From: an uncultured Tateyamaria sp.
GTDB taxonomy: Bacteria; Pseudomonadota; Alphaproteobacteria; Rhodobacterales; Rhodobacteraceae
Direction: 5' to 3'
Assembly: GCF_947496075.1 (NCBI RefSeq)
Contig: NZ_CANMBJ010000004.1
Coordinates: forward strand, 682,001-746,000
DNA: 64,000 nt
Shown here piece by piece: positions 1 through 8,830 of this stretch. A program made the translations under genes and the position numbers. Every line of letters starts with the position of its first letter. The first letter of the stretch is position 1. Under the pieces are notes generated by a model. It was not told where the DNA came from. It worked only from the letters and a program-made list of their open reading frames with translations, and did not search any database.

Positions 1-23
1 TAGCGCGTCTATTCGACAGATAC

Positions 24-57
24 AAAAAGCGCGGTGCCCAACCATCAGGCCGGGCAC
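24..57 (-). terminator. Probable intrinsic terminator of the dciA-dsbA unit
   Basis: Read on the minus strand, a 10-bp stem (arms 48-57 and 34-43, with G-U pairs) closes a 4-base loop. Five T residues follow at 28-24 after a short GC spacer. It lies just downstream of the DsbA-like gene. The gap between stem and T-run makes it a moderate terminator. Bases 1-23 beyond it hold nothing I recognise. Confidence 0.5.
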
Positions 58-68
58 TGCATATCAGA

Positions 69-767
69 TCAGCTGCCTGCCGCCTCGTCGATCAGGCGGG
101 ACATCTCGTTGTAAGCCATATTGTTGTACTTGGTGCCGTTGATGACAAAGCTTGGGGTCGAATTGATGCCATCCTCTGCCGCGTTCTGCTGATACCAAGC
201 GACAAGTGTACGAAGGTTGTCAGCATCTGTCAGGCACGCCTCAATCGTGTCACCCGACAGACCGGCCAAGCGACCGATCTTGCGCAGCTCGTCCGCGATC
301 TGTGCTGGATCCCCGCCACCAGCACGCGCCCATTCGGACTGCCCGGAATACAGCATATCTGTGACGCCAAAGAAGGTTTCAGGCGTGCCAGCGCAGCGTG
401 CAATGGCCGAGGCCCAGAGGCCAAACCGGTCAAAGTACACTTCGCGGTAGATGAAGTTGACCTTGCCCGCATCGATGTAGTCCGACTTGAGTTGCTTGTA
501 TGCACCGGTGTGGAAAGTCGCGCAGTGCGGGCAGGTGTAGCTCGCATACTCAATCACTGTGACGGGCGCATCTGGGTTGCCCAACTGCATTTCGACCACC
601 GATGACGTGTCGATATCATCCGATGCTTCCTGTGCATTGGCCGCACCAAGCAAGCGCTCGGCCTGTGCCTGTTCCTGCGCGCTAGGCCCGCTGGATTGCA
701 TCGAACTATAAAGGAAATACCCTCCAACGCCGACAACAACGGCGAGGATAGCAACGATACGGTTCAT
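69..767 (-). CDS. DsbA-family thiol:disulfide oxidoreductase, membrane-anchored
   Basis: This 232-residue protein has an N-terminal hydrophobic anchor or signal segment (about residues 4-22). A thioredoxin-fold DsbA domain starts near residue 60 and carries a CPHC active site (near residue 79) in the context YTCPHC. A cis-Pro loop (STPSFVING) lies near the C-terminus. The expected role is periplasmic thiol oxidation or isomerisation. Its ATG overlaps the stop of the upstream DUF721 gene by four bases (ATGA), so the two are probably co-transcribed and translationally coupled. The specific partner proteins cannot be read from sequence. Confidence 0.88.
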   Translation of the reverse strand: MNRIVAILAVVVGVGGYFLYSSMQSSGPSAQEQAQAERLLGAANAQEASDDIDTSSVVEMQLGNPDAPVTVIEYASYTCPHCATFHTGAYKQLKSDYIDAGKVNFIYREVYFDRFGLWASAIARCAGTPETFFGVTDMLYSGQSEWARAGGGDPAQIADELRKIGRLAGLSGDTIEACLTDADNLRTLVAWYQQNAAEDGINSTPSFVINGTKYNNMAYNEMSRLIDEAAGS

Positions 768-1285
768 GTGCGTGTTCCTTGTTTTTCTTTTGTAAGGATA
801 TGTGCACCCAGCCGTTCCAGGGCTGCGCGCAATGTTTCGTCTTCGACAGGGGCAACCACATGGGCTGCAGCCTGGGTCATCTCAGGCGCTGGCTCTGTCG
901 GCGCGGTGTCTTTAGACCGATGTTCAAACGCCACCTGCCCATCGGCAAAACCGGTGGCCGCTGTTTGCGTGATCCGAATACGCGCAATGGCATTGTAGCC
1001 ATAGACCGCGTTTACCCGTTCGCGCAGCTGGTCCTTCTGCATCTCCAGCATTGGGGCTTGTGCCCCCGTGGTCAGCAGGGTCAACGTCGCCCCCATACCG
1101 CCACGGCCATAGCTGACCTCGACCGGGCGAGCAATGGCAGCCACGTCTGCCCCAGCCACTTCGGCCCAATCTGTCAATAGGCGGCTCTGGGCAAAGCCCC
1201 GGCTTTCACTGGCCTGCCGAATCCGCCCGGTCAGCAAAGATGCTGTCCGTTTGAACCCTTTTGTACTGGCACGCCGCATGGCCAT
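764..1285 (-). CDS. DUF721 / DciA-like protein
   Basis: The 173-residue product matches the DUF721 family, whose better-studied members (DciA) help load the replicative helicase DnaB. It shows a basic N-terminus (RRASTKGFKRTASLL), the conserved region W-x-E-V-A-G near residue 40, and a KH-like core with ML-x-MQ-x-D-x-L. The ATG at 1285 was chosen because AGGGA lies about 8 bases upstream; a GTG at 1303 is also in frame. The tail after about residue 120 is low-complexity and acidic. It is first in a two-gene unit with the DsbA-like gene and is divergent from mutY, the usual roseobacter arrangement as I recall it. Confidence 0.75.
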   Translation of the reverse strand: MAMRRASTKGFKRTASLLTGRIRQASESRGFAQSRLLTDWAEVAGADVAAIARPVEVSYGRGGMGATLTLLTTGAQAPMLEMQKDQLRERVNAVYGYNAIARIRITQTAATGFADGQVAFEHRSKDTAPTEPAPEMTQAAAHVVAPVEDETLRAALERLGAHILTKEKQGTRT

Positions 1286-1367
1286 GGCTATGTTCCCTGT
1301 CACTCACTCGTGATCATAGCGGATCAATGCGTGATCACCAGCAATCTCAATAGGAGAGCCATAACTC

Positions 1368-2411
1368 TTGCGTGACCTCAGCAGTGAACTTCTGGACTGG
1401 TACGATGTCCACGCCCGCAAGATGCCGTGGCGGGTTGGCCCGGCAGACAGGAAAGCGGGCGTGCATCCGGACCCATATGCTGTCTGGATGTCCGAGATCA
1501 TGCTGCAACAAACCACTGTTGCCGCCGTCACCGAATACTTCAAACGGTTCATCGCGCGCTGGCCTACGGTAACCGACCTCGCGACAGCGGAAGACTCGGA
1601 GGTCATGGGAGAATGGGCCGGCCTTGGATACTACGCCCGCGCCCGTAACCTGTTGAAATGCGCACGCGCCGTTGTCGCCGATCACGATTGCGCATTTCCT
1701 GCTGACCACGCCGCCCTGCTCAAACTGCCCGGCATCGGCCCCTATACGGCCGCTGCCATTGCATCGATTGCCTTTGGCTTGCGGCACGTCGTGGTCGATG
1801 GAAATGTCGAGCGGGTCATGGCACGCATGTTCGACGAACATACCCCCCTACCCGCATCCAAGCCGATCCTGACCGAACATGCCGACAAGCTGACACCACA
1901 GAACCGCCCGGGCGACCACGCACAGGCGGTCATGGATTTGGGGGCCACCATTTGCACCCCCAAGTCGCCAGCTTGCGGCATTTGCCCCTGGCGCGATCCG
2001 TGCAAGGCGCGTGCGGCGGGAACGGCACCAGAACTGCCGAAGAAAACCCCGAAGAAAGCCAAGCCGATCCGGCACGGCACCGTCTACCTTGCCCAGCGAT
2101 CAGATGGCGCATGGTTGGTCGAAACGCGCCCGGACAAAGGGCTGCTGGGCGGCATGATGGGCTGGCCCGGTTCAGATTGGGTAGACACCTCGCAACCGCG
2201 CCCGCTAAACGCGCCGCTTGAGACCGACTGGATCAAGCTGGAAGGAGAGGTGCGGCACACCTTCACTCACTTCCACCTGATTCTCGATGTGATGGTCGCC
2301 ACGGTCAGCAACACGGAACCCGAGCGCGGATACTACCTTCCGCGAGACAAATTCCGGCCCTCCGACCTTCCAACCGTGATGCGCAAGGCCTTCGATCTGG
2401 CACAGAAGTGA
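1368..2411 (+). CDS. mutY: A/G-specific adenine DNA glycosylase MutY
   Basis: This base-excision repair glycosylase removes adenine mispaired with 8-oxoguanine. The 347-residue protein has the HhH-GPD fold: catalytic Glu43 (SEIMLQQT), hairpin LPGIGPYTA (about 120-128), and catalytic Asp144 in VVVDGNVERV. Four cysteines (196, 203, 206, 212; C-x6-C-x2-C-x5-C) ligate a [4Fe-4S] cluster. A C-terminal NUDIX-like domain (about 225-347) with HTFTHFHL is expected to recognise 8-oxoG. The start codon is TTG, supported by AGGAG at 1352-1356 and the absence of an in-frame ATG before the conserved region. It diverges from dciA across about 80 bases. Confidence 0.95.
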   Translation: MRDLSSELLDWYDVHARKMPWRVGPADRKAGVHPDPYAVWMSEIMLQQTTVAAVTEYFKRFIARWPTVTDLATAEDSEVMGEWAGLGYYARARNLLKCARAVVADHDCAFPADHAALLKLPGIGPYTAAAIASIAFGLRHVVVDGNVERVMARMFDEHTPLPASKPILTEHADKLTPQNRPGDHAQAVMDLGATICTPKSPACGICPWRDPCKARAAGTAPELPKKTPKKAKPIRHGTVYLAQRSDGAWLVETRPDKGLLGGMMGWPGSDWVDTSQPRPLNAPLETDWIKLEGEVRHTFTHFHLILDVMVATVSNTEPERGYYLPRDKFRPSDLPTVMRKAFDLAQK

Positions 2412-2493
2412 CGACACGCGGCGTCGCGTCACCCTTGGCAGAAACGGGCACTTGTCATTAAGCTGCGGCGCGCAACCAGAGGAGCAACCGAGC

Positions 2494-3630
2494 ATGACAC
2501 TCCCGCCGGAAACTGTCGCAAAAGTGCAGAATGCCCTGCCCTTTGCAATGTCCTTCCTGTTGATCCCGCTGGTGATCATCAGTGCCATCTACGGTGGGTG
2601 GACCGTGATCCTTTTACCCGTGGTGACATGGTACATGTTCTCGATCCTCGATCTGGCGGTGGGCCTGAACACCGACAACGCCGATCTTGAGGCAACCGAT
2701 GATGACCTGTTCTGGTATCGGACGATCACGACGGCCTGGGTGCCCGCGCAATTCCTGATGCTGTTCGGCCTGATCGCTTACGTCGCCCCGGCAGATCACC
2801 TCAACACGCTCGAAAAACTGGCGATCTTCTTTGGCGTGGGCGTCATTACCGGCACGGTCGGGATCAACTACAGCCACGAGTTGATGCACCAGAAGAATAA
2901 GCTCGAACGCTGGTTGGGCGATGCGCTCTTGGCTATGGTGCTCTATTCCCATTTCAGGTCCGAACACCTGCTGGTGCATCACCGCTATGTCGCAACCCCA
3001 CGCGACCCGGTCACGGCCCGCATGAATGAAAGCTTCTACCGATTCTACCCGCGCGTTCTGAAACAGTGCTTCCTGTCTGCGTGGACCGCCGAGAAGGCGA
3101 TGCTGGCCCGTAAGGACCTACCAGCCACAGACAGCTCAAACCCGTTCTGGAAATACGCCTACCTACAACTGGTGTGCTTCCTTCTAGCCTTTGCGCTTGG
3201 CGGCTGGGCGGGCGTCGGCCTGTTCATTCTGCAAGCAGGCGTCGCCATCTGGCAGCTGGAACTGGTCAACTACATCGAACACTACGGCCTGACGCGCAAA
3301 CATCTGGGCGATGGCAAATACGAACACGTGCAACCGCGCCATTCGTGGAACGCCGCACACAAGGCATCGAACTGGTTGCTGATCAACCTGCAACGGCATT
3401 CCGATCACCACTACAAGCCCGACCGCCGCTTCCCAGTGCTGCAAAACTATACCGAAGCCGATGCGCCCCAGTTGCCCTACGGCTACCCCGTCATGACCAT
3501 CGCCGCGATGATGCCCAAGGTTTGGAAACGGGTTATGAACCCGCGCGTTCAGAAGTGGCGGGATATGTACTATCCCGAAATCACCGATTGGACGGCGTAC
3601 AACAAAGCCGCGAACCCGCTCCCGCGCTAG
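2494..3630 (+). CDS. alkB: Alkane 1-monooxygenase (AlkB-type di-iron membrane hydroxylase)
   Basis: This integral membrane non-haem di-iron hydroxylase performs terminal hydroxylation of medium-chain alkanes or related substrates. The 378-residue protein has several N-terminal membrane helices (about 15-60, 80-100, 108-125) and all AlkB histidine motifs: HELMH (128-132), EHLLVHH-x-x-VATP (157-169), NYIEHYGL (259-266) and LQRHSDHH (299-306). The ATG at 2494 has AGAGGAG ten bases upstream; an earlier in-frame start at 2452 lacks this. No rubredoxin, rubredoxin reductase or AlkS-like regulator lies nearby, so electron donors must be encoded elsewhere. Its TAG overlaps the convergent cyclase stop by four bases (CTAG). 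Confidence 0.93.
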   Translation: MTLPPETVAKVQNALPFAMSFLLIPLVIISAIYGGWTVILLPVVTWYMFSILDLAVGLNTDNADLEATDDDLFWYRTITTAWVPAQFLMLFGLIAYVAPADHLNTLEKLAIFFGVGVITGTVGINYSHELMHQKNKLERWLGDALLAMVLYSHFRSEHLLVHHRYVATPRDPVTARMNESFYRFYPRVLKQCFLSAWTAEKAMLARKDLPATDSSNPFWKYAYLQLVCFLLAFALGGWAGVGLFILQAGVAIWQLELVNYIEHYGLTRKHLGDGKYEHVQPRHSWNAAHKASNWLLINLQRHSDHHYKPDRRFPVLQNYTEADAPQLPYGYPVMTIAAMMPKVWKRVMNPRVQKWRDMYYPEITDWTAYNKAANPLPR

Positions 3631-4979
3631 TCCATCACCCAAACGGGCAGACGTTCGGCAACACCACGCACAGACTGGTCGGGCGCGCGGCAGAAACCCC
3701 CTGACGCTCCCGCAGCAGTTACAACAGCGTCGCTCACGATGGCCCGCACATTCAGCGTGCGTGTCATCGCTTCAAGCCGGTTTGCCACGTTTACCGTATC
3801 GCCAAGAACCGCGAACTCCAGCCGATTTGCACCGATATCCCCTAGAACAACTGGCCCGTAGTGAAGGCCAAATCGTGCATCGATTTCAGGCAAGCCATCT
3901 GCACGGCGATCAACATTCAGCGCATCCATCCGGTCCGCCATCGCCTTCACACAGGCCACGGCGCGGGCCGCGTCGTCCTGCAACGGCAATGGCGTGCCAA
4001 ATGTCGCCATCAACCCGTCGCCCAGGTACTTGTCGAGGGTTCCACCATGGGCAAACACCTCGCTCTCCATCCTGGCGTGAAAGGCGCGCAGGGTCTCGAT
4101 CACCTCTTGGGCCGGTCGCTTGTCGGCATAGGCGGTAAAACCCGCGATATCGACAAACAGCACCGCCGCATCATGGCTACGGATCTGGCCCAACGGCTCG
4201 TCCTTGGTCGACAACTCTTCGACCATAGTGGGGGAAAAATACCGCGCCAGGTTGGTCCGTTCGCGCGCCATTTCGGCACTGTCGAGGACAAGCATCTGAT
4301 ACCGGCGCACGGCCACGGCCAGGATCACAGCCACCACCAGAAAGACGACAACCTGCTGGAACCGCAAATCCCAATTGACGTTATTGGGGTCGAACGCCCG
4401 GGCCAGATCAGGATGGTTCGGAAACATCGCATTGGCTGCATCAGTCAGCTCAGGAAATGTCCGACCAAACCACCAGACACACAATGTCCCTATTAGCCAC
4501 AGGGCCATGGTCCAGTTGCCAATGGCTATGATCGTTCGCCAAGAATAGGTCAGGACCCCGGCGGCCAGTATGATAAAGAAATACTGAAAAACCTCGAAGT
4601 TGTAGATCAACGCCGTCGGCATCGGTTCGCTCTGCAGCGGGTTAGGCACCAGCAGTGCAAGTGTCATCAGCAGAAGGTCCGCAAATAGCAGTGCCAACTC
4701 GGCCCGCGACTGTCCCACGCGGCCGACACGGCGCTGGGCCAAACCGACGAGAATCAGACAGAACAGCAAGAACAGATACCAGATCACGTCCCAGTTCGGG
4801 TTCAGAAAGACCAGCATTACCGCCGTCACCGACAACGCGCCCACACGCGCCTTCACCGCCAGGTCCATGCCTTCCCGCTTGTTGCGGGCCAGCGCTTCCT
4901 GCGCGTGCCGATGTGCGGGAATTTCGTCTTCGCGATCCGTGCGTTGCGACACCGGCAACGCACTGCTTGCATCCACCAT
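3627..4979 (-). CDS. Membrane class III adenylate cyclase
   Basis: This 450-residue protein has a cytoplasmic N-terminus (about 45 residues), then about six membrane helices (roughly 48-228), and a class III cyclase domain (about 267-440). Visible catalytic residues are metal-binding Asp in FVDIAGF and in LGDGLMA, and Asn/Arg in NVANRLE. Lys (DKYLGDG) and Asp (VLGDTVN) specify ATP, so cAMP is the expected product. The ATG at 4979 follows GAGGGCAG; an in-frame GTG at 5003 would add eight residues. The closest window candidate for a cAMP reader is the cNMP-binding pseudo-ABC protein at 41988-45071, but no link is shown. Confidence 0.85.
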   Translation of the reverse strand: MVDASSALPVSQRTDREDEIPAHRHAQEALARNKREGMDLAVKARVGALSVTAVMLVFLNPNWDVIWYLFLLFCLILVGLAQRRVGRVGQSRAELALLFADLLLMTLALLVPNPLQSEPMPTALIYNFEVFQYFFIILAAGVLTYSWRTIIAIGNWTMALWLIGTLCVWWFGRTFPELTDAANAMFPNHPDLARAFDPNNVNWDLRFQQVVVFLVVAVILAVAVRRYQMLVLDSAEMARERTNLARYFSPTMVEELSTKDEPLGQIRSHDAAVLFVDIAGFTAYADKRPAQEVIETLRAFHARMESEVFAHGGTLDKYLGDGLMATFGTPLPLQDDAARAVACVKAMADRMDALNVDRRADGLPEIDARFGLHYGPVVLGDIGANRLEFAVLGDTVNVANRLEAMTRTLNVRAIVSDAVVTAAGASGGFCRAPDQSVRGVAERLPVWVMD

Positions 4980-5026
4980 GATCTCTGCCCTCTTTGCCTC
5001 CACCGTCTAATGTAAACCGTATTAAC

Positions 5027-5053
5027 AAAAAAGCCCCGCCAAAAAGGCGGGGC
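5027..5053 (-). terminator. Intrinsic terminator after ccrM
   Basis: On the minus strand a perfect 8-bp GC stem (GCCCCGCC / GGCGGGGC, 5053-5046 and 5040-5033) with a T5 loop is followed by six T residues (5032-5027). It sits about 60 bases past the ccrM stop codon and separates ccrM from the cyclase gene. Confidence 0.85.
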
Positions 5054-5115
5054 GTAGGTGCAGTGCCCTATTGGGCCTTCAGTGAGGCCGCAGGCACCTG
5101 GCGGTGTCTCGTGAA

Positions 5116-6246
<1,131 letters not shown>

Positions 6247-6266
6247 TCATTGGTTGCAGCCAATGT

Positions 6267-6305
6267 GAGTCATACCCGATTCGCCGTCAAATTCTTTTTT
6301 GAATC
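6267..6305 (-). promoter_or_regulatory. Cluster of three GANTC methylation sites upstream of ccrM
   Basis: GAGTC (6267-6271), GATTC (6278-6282) and GAATC (6301-6305) lie within 39 bases, directly upstream of the ccrM start at 6216; the third touches the rnhB stop codon. In Caulobacter, GANTC sites in the ccrM promoter region couple its transcription to methylation state. The same feedback is inferred here from position only. A 5-bp inverted repeat (ATTGG/CCAAT, 6249-6264) lies between the sites and the start codon. Confidence 0.55.
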
Positions 6306-6918
6306 AGGAGCTTACGATTTTTTCTTGATACAATATATTGTGGACGGGTTTAAAGGTTCGTCTATGGTGTGGGGTCACCCCAAGATTTTCCAATGCCAAC
6401 CTGTGGCTTTTTGACGGATATCCCATGTTCGTTTCCCAACCATAGCCGGGATGCTGTTGCGCCAAATCCACCATGATCCGATCTCGACATATTTTGGCCA
6501 CAATTGAGGCCGCCGCGATGCTGAACGACCGGGCGTCGCCGCGCACGATCGGGGTCGCAGGTAATGTCAGGCCACGCGGCAACATGGTGCCATCAATCAA
6601 CAGGTGATCAGGGCACTCACGCAACCCAGCCACAGCGCGCTCCATCGCCAGATGTGAAGCACGTAGGATATTCAGTTCCTCGATCTCGTGTACGGTGGCA
6701 TGGGCAACAGACACATCCGCAGTTGCCAGGATCGCCCCCCACACAGCCTCCCGCTTGCGCGCGGTCAGTTTCTTTGAATCATCCAACCCCTCGGGGATCG
6801 CACCAGGGTCCAAGATCACGGCTGCCGCCGTCACAGGCCCTGCCAATGGCCCACGGCCAACCTCGTCCACGCCAGCCACACGCCCGCCAATCCGCGCTTC
6901 CATCTCAAAGTCTGGCAC
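6304..6918 (-). CDS. rnhB: Ribonuclease HII
   Basis: RNase HII cleaves RNA in RNA-DNA hybrids and at single embedded ribonucleotides. The product is about 204 residues long. The N-terminal catalytic motif GVDEVGRGPLAGPV carries Asp and Glu. DDSKKL, the catalytic Asp in LIDGTMLPRG, and SIAAASIVAKICRD are all present, and it ends with the typical YPSKSHRLAL and HRRTFKPV. The GTG at 6918 (V-P-D-F-E-M-E-A-R) was chosen by resemblance to family N-termini. The ATG at 6903 would shorten it by five residues. The open frame continues upstream to 7230 but that part is not RNase-like and overlaps a repeat and a terminator. Confidence 0.9.
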   Translation of the reverse strand: MPDFEMEARIGGRVAGVDEVGRGPLAGPVTAAAVILDPGAIPEGLDDSKKLTARKREAVWGAILATADVSVAHATVHEIEELNILRASHLAMERAVAGLRECPDHLLIDGTMLPRGLTLPATPIVRGDARSFSIAAASIVAKICRDRIMVDLAQQHPGYGWETNMGYPSKSHRLALENLGVTPHHRRTFKPVHNILYQEKIVSS

Positions 6919-6929
6919 AGCCTGTCCGT

Positions 6930-6961
6930 TTCTTCTGACCCAAAATACCACCGCCGGAGGC
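6930..6961. repeat. Dispersed intergenic repeat, copy A
   Basis: On the plus strand this 32-base segment begins TTCTTCTGACCCAAAATACC and ends CCGCCGGAGGC. It matches copies at 8681, 20040 and 31872 in length, order of blocks and the CCGCCGG end. It is followed by a 9-bp hairpin (GCACTTTCT/AGAAAGTGC, 6969-6989). It lies immediately upstream of rnhB. Confidence 0.6.
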
Positions 6962-7021
6962 ACAAAACGCACTTTCTGGAAGAAAGTGCAAACATCTCGT
7001 GTCGCCGCAATGCGATGCAAC

Positions 7022-7051
7022 AAAAAAGGGCGGTGCCCGAACACCGCCCTT
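7022..7051 (-). terminator. Intrinsic terminator of the 7092-7541 gene
   Basis: Minus-strand reading gives a 10-bp stem (AAGGGCGGTG / CACCGCCCTT, 7051-7042 and 7035-7026), a six-base loop, and a run of six T that overlaps the stem foot (7027-7022). It lies 41 bases after the stop codon of the secreted hypothetical protein. Confidence 0.85.
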
Positions 7052-7091
7052 TGCAAGGTGGACCATGGGGGCATGGTCCATCCGCCCGCTC

Positions 7092-7541
7092 TTACCGACG
7101 GGCCAACTGATATCCATGACGGTTCAGGCATCGCGCCGCGTAACCCCGACGCCAGCCACGATCTGTATAGACTTCGCGGTGACATGCGGCAGGCAGGCTG
7201 CGCGCGAACTTGTAATGGTTGTTCAGACAACGCTGACCAAAGATGCGGCGATGACCGCGATCAGTGTTGAAGCTGCGCAGACATTTTTGCGGCAACAGCT
7301 TGCGGTCCACACGCTTGGGCAATGGCTTCGGATGCACCGGCGTGTGAACAGTATGACGACGCTTTTTGTCTTTCTTCTTTTCGTGAATGACGGCGCCCAC
7401 GATGGCCAGACCCAACAAGGCAGCAAGCGCCGCACCAACCTCATCATCACCTGCTCGGGCAGGGGCAGCACTGAAACCTGTGATGGCAATGGCAACGGCG
7501 GCAATAGTTCCGATAAACTGGCGGTGAATGCGAAGTGTCAT
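7092..7541 (-). CDS. Small secreted hypothetical protein, Cys/Arg-rich
   Basis: I do not recognise this 149-residue protein. It has a clear N-terminal signal segment (about 8-29, ending APARA-G), then a second short hydrophobic glycine-alanine stretch (ALAALLGLAIVGAVI), a very basic linker (KKKDKKRRH), and a C-terminal half with a twice-repeated pattern of Cys-Leu-x-x-x and DRG-x-RR. Four or more cysteines suggest disulfides in the periplasm. The ATG at 7541 has GGAAAGGA upstream. It is a single-gene unit with its own terminator. Confidence 0.7.
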   Translation of the reverse strand: MTLRIHRQFIGTIAAVAIAITGFSAAPARAGDDEVGAALAALLGLAIVGAVIHEKKKDKKRRHTVHTPVHPKPLPKRVDRKLLPQKCLRSFNTDRGHRRIFGQRCLNNHYKFARSLPAACHREVYTDRGWRRGYAARCLNRHGYQLARR

Positions 7542-7714
7542 GGGGCGTCCTTTCCAACGTGATTTGACCGAGCAGACCAAGCAGCATCTGCGCTGGTTCA
7601 AACTTGGGGCCACCCCCGCCAGACAGGCAATAACGCCCCCTTGCTATCGAATATCAGGTATCTCAGCCCTCTGATGTTATTGAATATCTGCCCAAGTCAG
7701 CGCAGGTTGGGATC

Positions 7715-7996
7715 ATGAAAAAGATCGCCATATCTATCGCCTTGTCGCTGGCACTGGCCGGGGCTGCTCAGGCCCAGTGCTTTGCGGACTACAAAGCCAA
7801 ACAGGACAACCCCCTGCGACTGCATTATGGTGTGGCGCAAGTCTCTGGCGCGTGCAGCGCCGGGAATGCCACGCAACAACTCAGATCACGACTGGCGGCG
7901 CAGGGCTGGACATTGCTGCAGGTCCAATCTGTATTCGGCCCCGAAGGTCTCGATCAAAGGAAAGCCAGTGCAGGACAATACTACCTCCGCTTCTGA
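7715..7996 (+). CDS. Small periplasmic hypothetical protein
   Basis: This 93-residue protein has a textbook signal peptide (MKK, hydrophobic core, cleavage after AQA at about residue 20). Two cysteines (CFADY near 22 and SGACSAG near 47) could form a disulfide. I recognise no domain. Its final 29 bases overlap the start of the downstream membrane winged-helix gene in another frame, so the two are likely translated together. By position it is a candidate partner or target of that protein's periplasmic segment. Confidence 0.7.
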   Translation: MKKIAISIALSLALAGAAQAQCFADYKAKQDNPLRLHYGVAQVSGACSAGNATQQLRSRLAAQGWTLLQVQSVFGPEGLDQRKASAGQYYLRF

Positions 7997-8672
7997 CATG
8001 CGGCGTACGGGCGGCAGGCTCGTGACCCTTGGCATCGCGGGCATTCTCCTTCTTTTGGTTCTGGCCGCTGCCCTTCTGTTCTTCACCTTGCCGGATGCAG
8101 GTGCCTTTGACGCTCGCGTCGAACGCATGTTCATCGAAAATGCCGACCTCACGAGTCAGGCCGAAATCAAACTGCTGGAAATCCTCGCCCAGTCCGGCAC
8201 CGCGTTCGCCGACACTCTGGCAAGCTACCGTTTGGTGATCTTCGTGCTGCTGGTCTTTGCCACCGCCATGATGATCGCCGCCCTCGTGTTCGTCATACTG
8301 CTGGTGGGCTTCAACCGCCGTATGGCCCAAATCGAACGGGCAGGTATTCAGGTGAACTCCCTATTGATCAGTCGCGAGGAAAACACGGTCTACCTCAACA
8401 ACCTCGGCTTCAAACTGACAGACGCAGCGATGGAAACGATGTCTGTTCTGGCCGAAGCGCGCATGGACGACGACGTCCTCTCGGGCTCCGAAATCGAAGG
8501 GGTCATCTCGGGCCGCTCCGCTGCCGATTGCGAGGAAGCTGCGGGCGCCACCCGCATCAAGCGCCTGCGCGATACCCTCGGCAACCAGATCGTCAGTGAA
8601 CTTCTGGTCAAGAACATCGCACGGCGCGGGTACATGCTGGCGGTCGAAAAGGACGTGATCAAAGTTCTCTGA
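7968..8672 (+). CDS. Membrane-anchored protein with C-terminal OmpR/ToxR-like winged helix
   Basis: The GTG at 7968 follows AAAGGAAAG and gives 234 residues. TM1 (about 18-40), a short presumably periplasmic stretch (about 41-87), TM2 (about 88-114) and a cytoplasmic C-terminal domain (about 140-234) can be read. That domain resembles the OmpR/PhoB wing fold: a recognition-helix-like TRIKRLRDTLG (195-205) and a wing ending VKNIARRGYML (214-224), compare the family ending TVRGxGYRL. There is no receiver or kinase domain. The inferred role is a one-component membrane regulator that senses across the inner membrane; direct DNA binding is unproven. Its start overlaps the secreted-protein gene. 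Confidence 0.65.
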   Translation: MQDNTTSASDMRRTGGRLVTLGIAGILLLLVLAAALLFFTLPDAGAFDARVERMFIENADLTSQAEIKLLEILAQSGTAFADTLASYRLVIFVLLVFATAMMIAALVFVILLVGFNRRMAQIERAGIQVNSLLISREENTVYLNNLGFKLTDAAMETMSVLAEARMDDDVLSGSEIEGVISGRSAADCEEAAGATRIKRLRDTLGNQIVSELLVKNIARRGYMLAVEKDVIKVL

Positions 8673-8680
8673 CAAGCCTC

Positions 8681-8712
8681 TTCATCTTGCCAAGTAAACT
8701 TCCGCCGGCGGC
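8681..8712. repeat. Dispersed intergenic repeat, copy B
   Basis: Begins TTCATCTTGCCAAGTAAACT and ends CCGCCGGCGGC, nine bases after the stop codon at 8672. It is nearly identical to the copy at 31872-31903. Confidence 0.65.
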
Positions 8713-8830
8713 ATACCCATCTGCCAGCGGCAGATGTATAAAATCGCGTGGGGCGTATGCGCCGCATTTCAGCAGTAGCCACCGGTGCGCGCGCGGGTCT
8801 AGGGTGCTCTCAAAGACAAGGAGACCACCC

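Noticed and set aside
6919-7230. Upstream extension of the rnhB frame to 307 codons
   Set aside because: The extra region translates to low-complexity sequence over a repeat, a hairpin and the terminator of the neighbouring gene.
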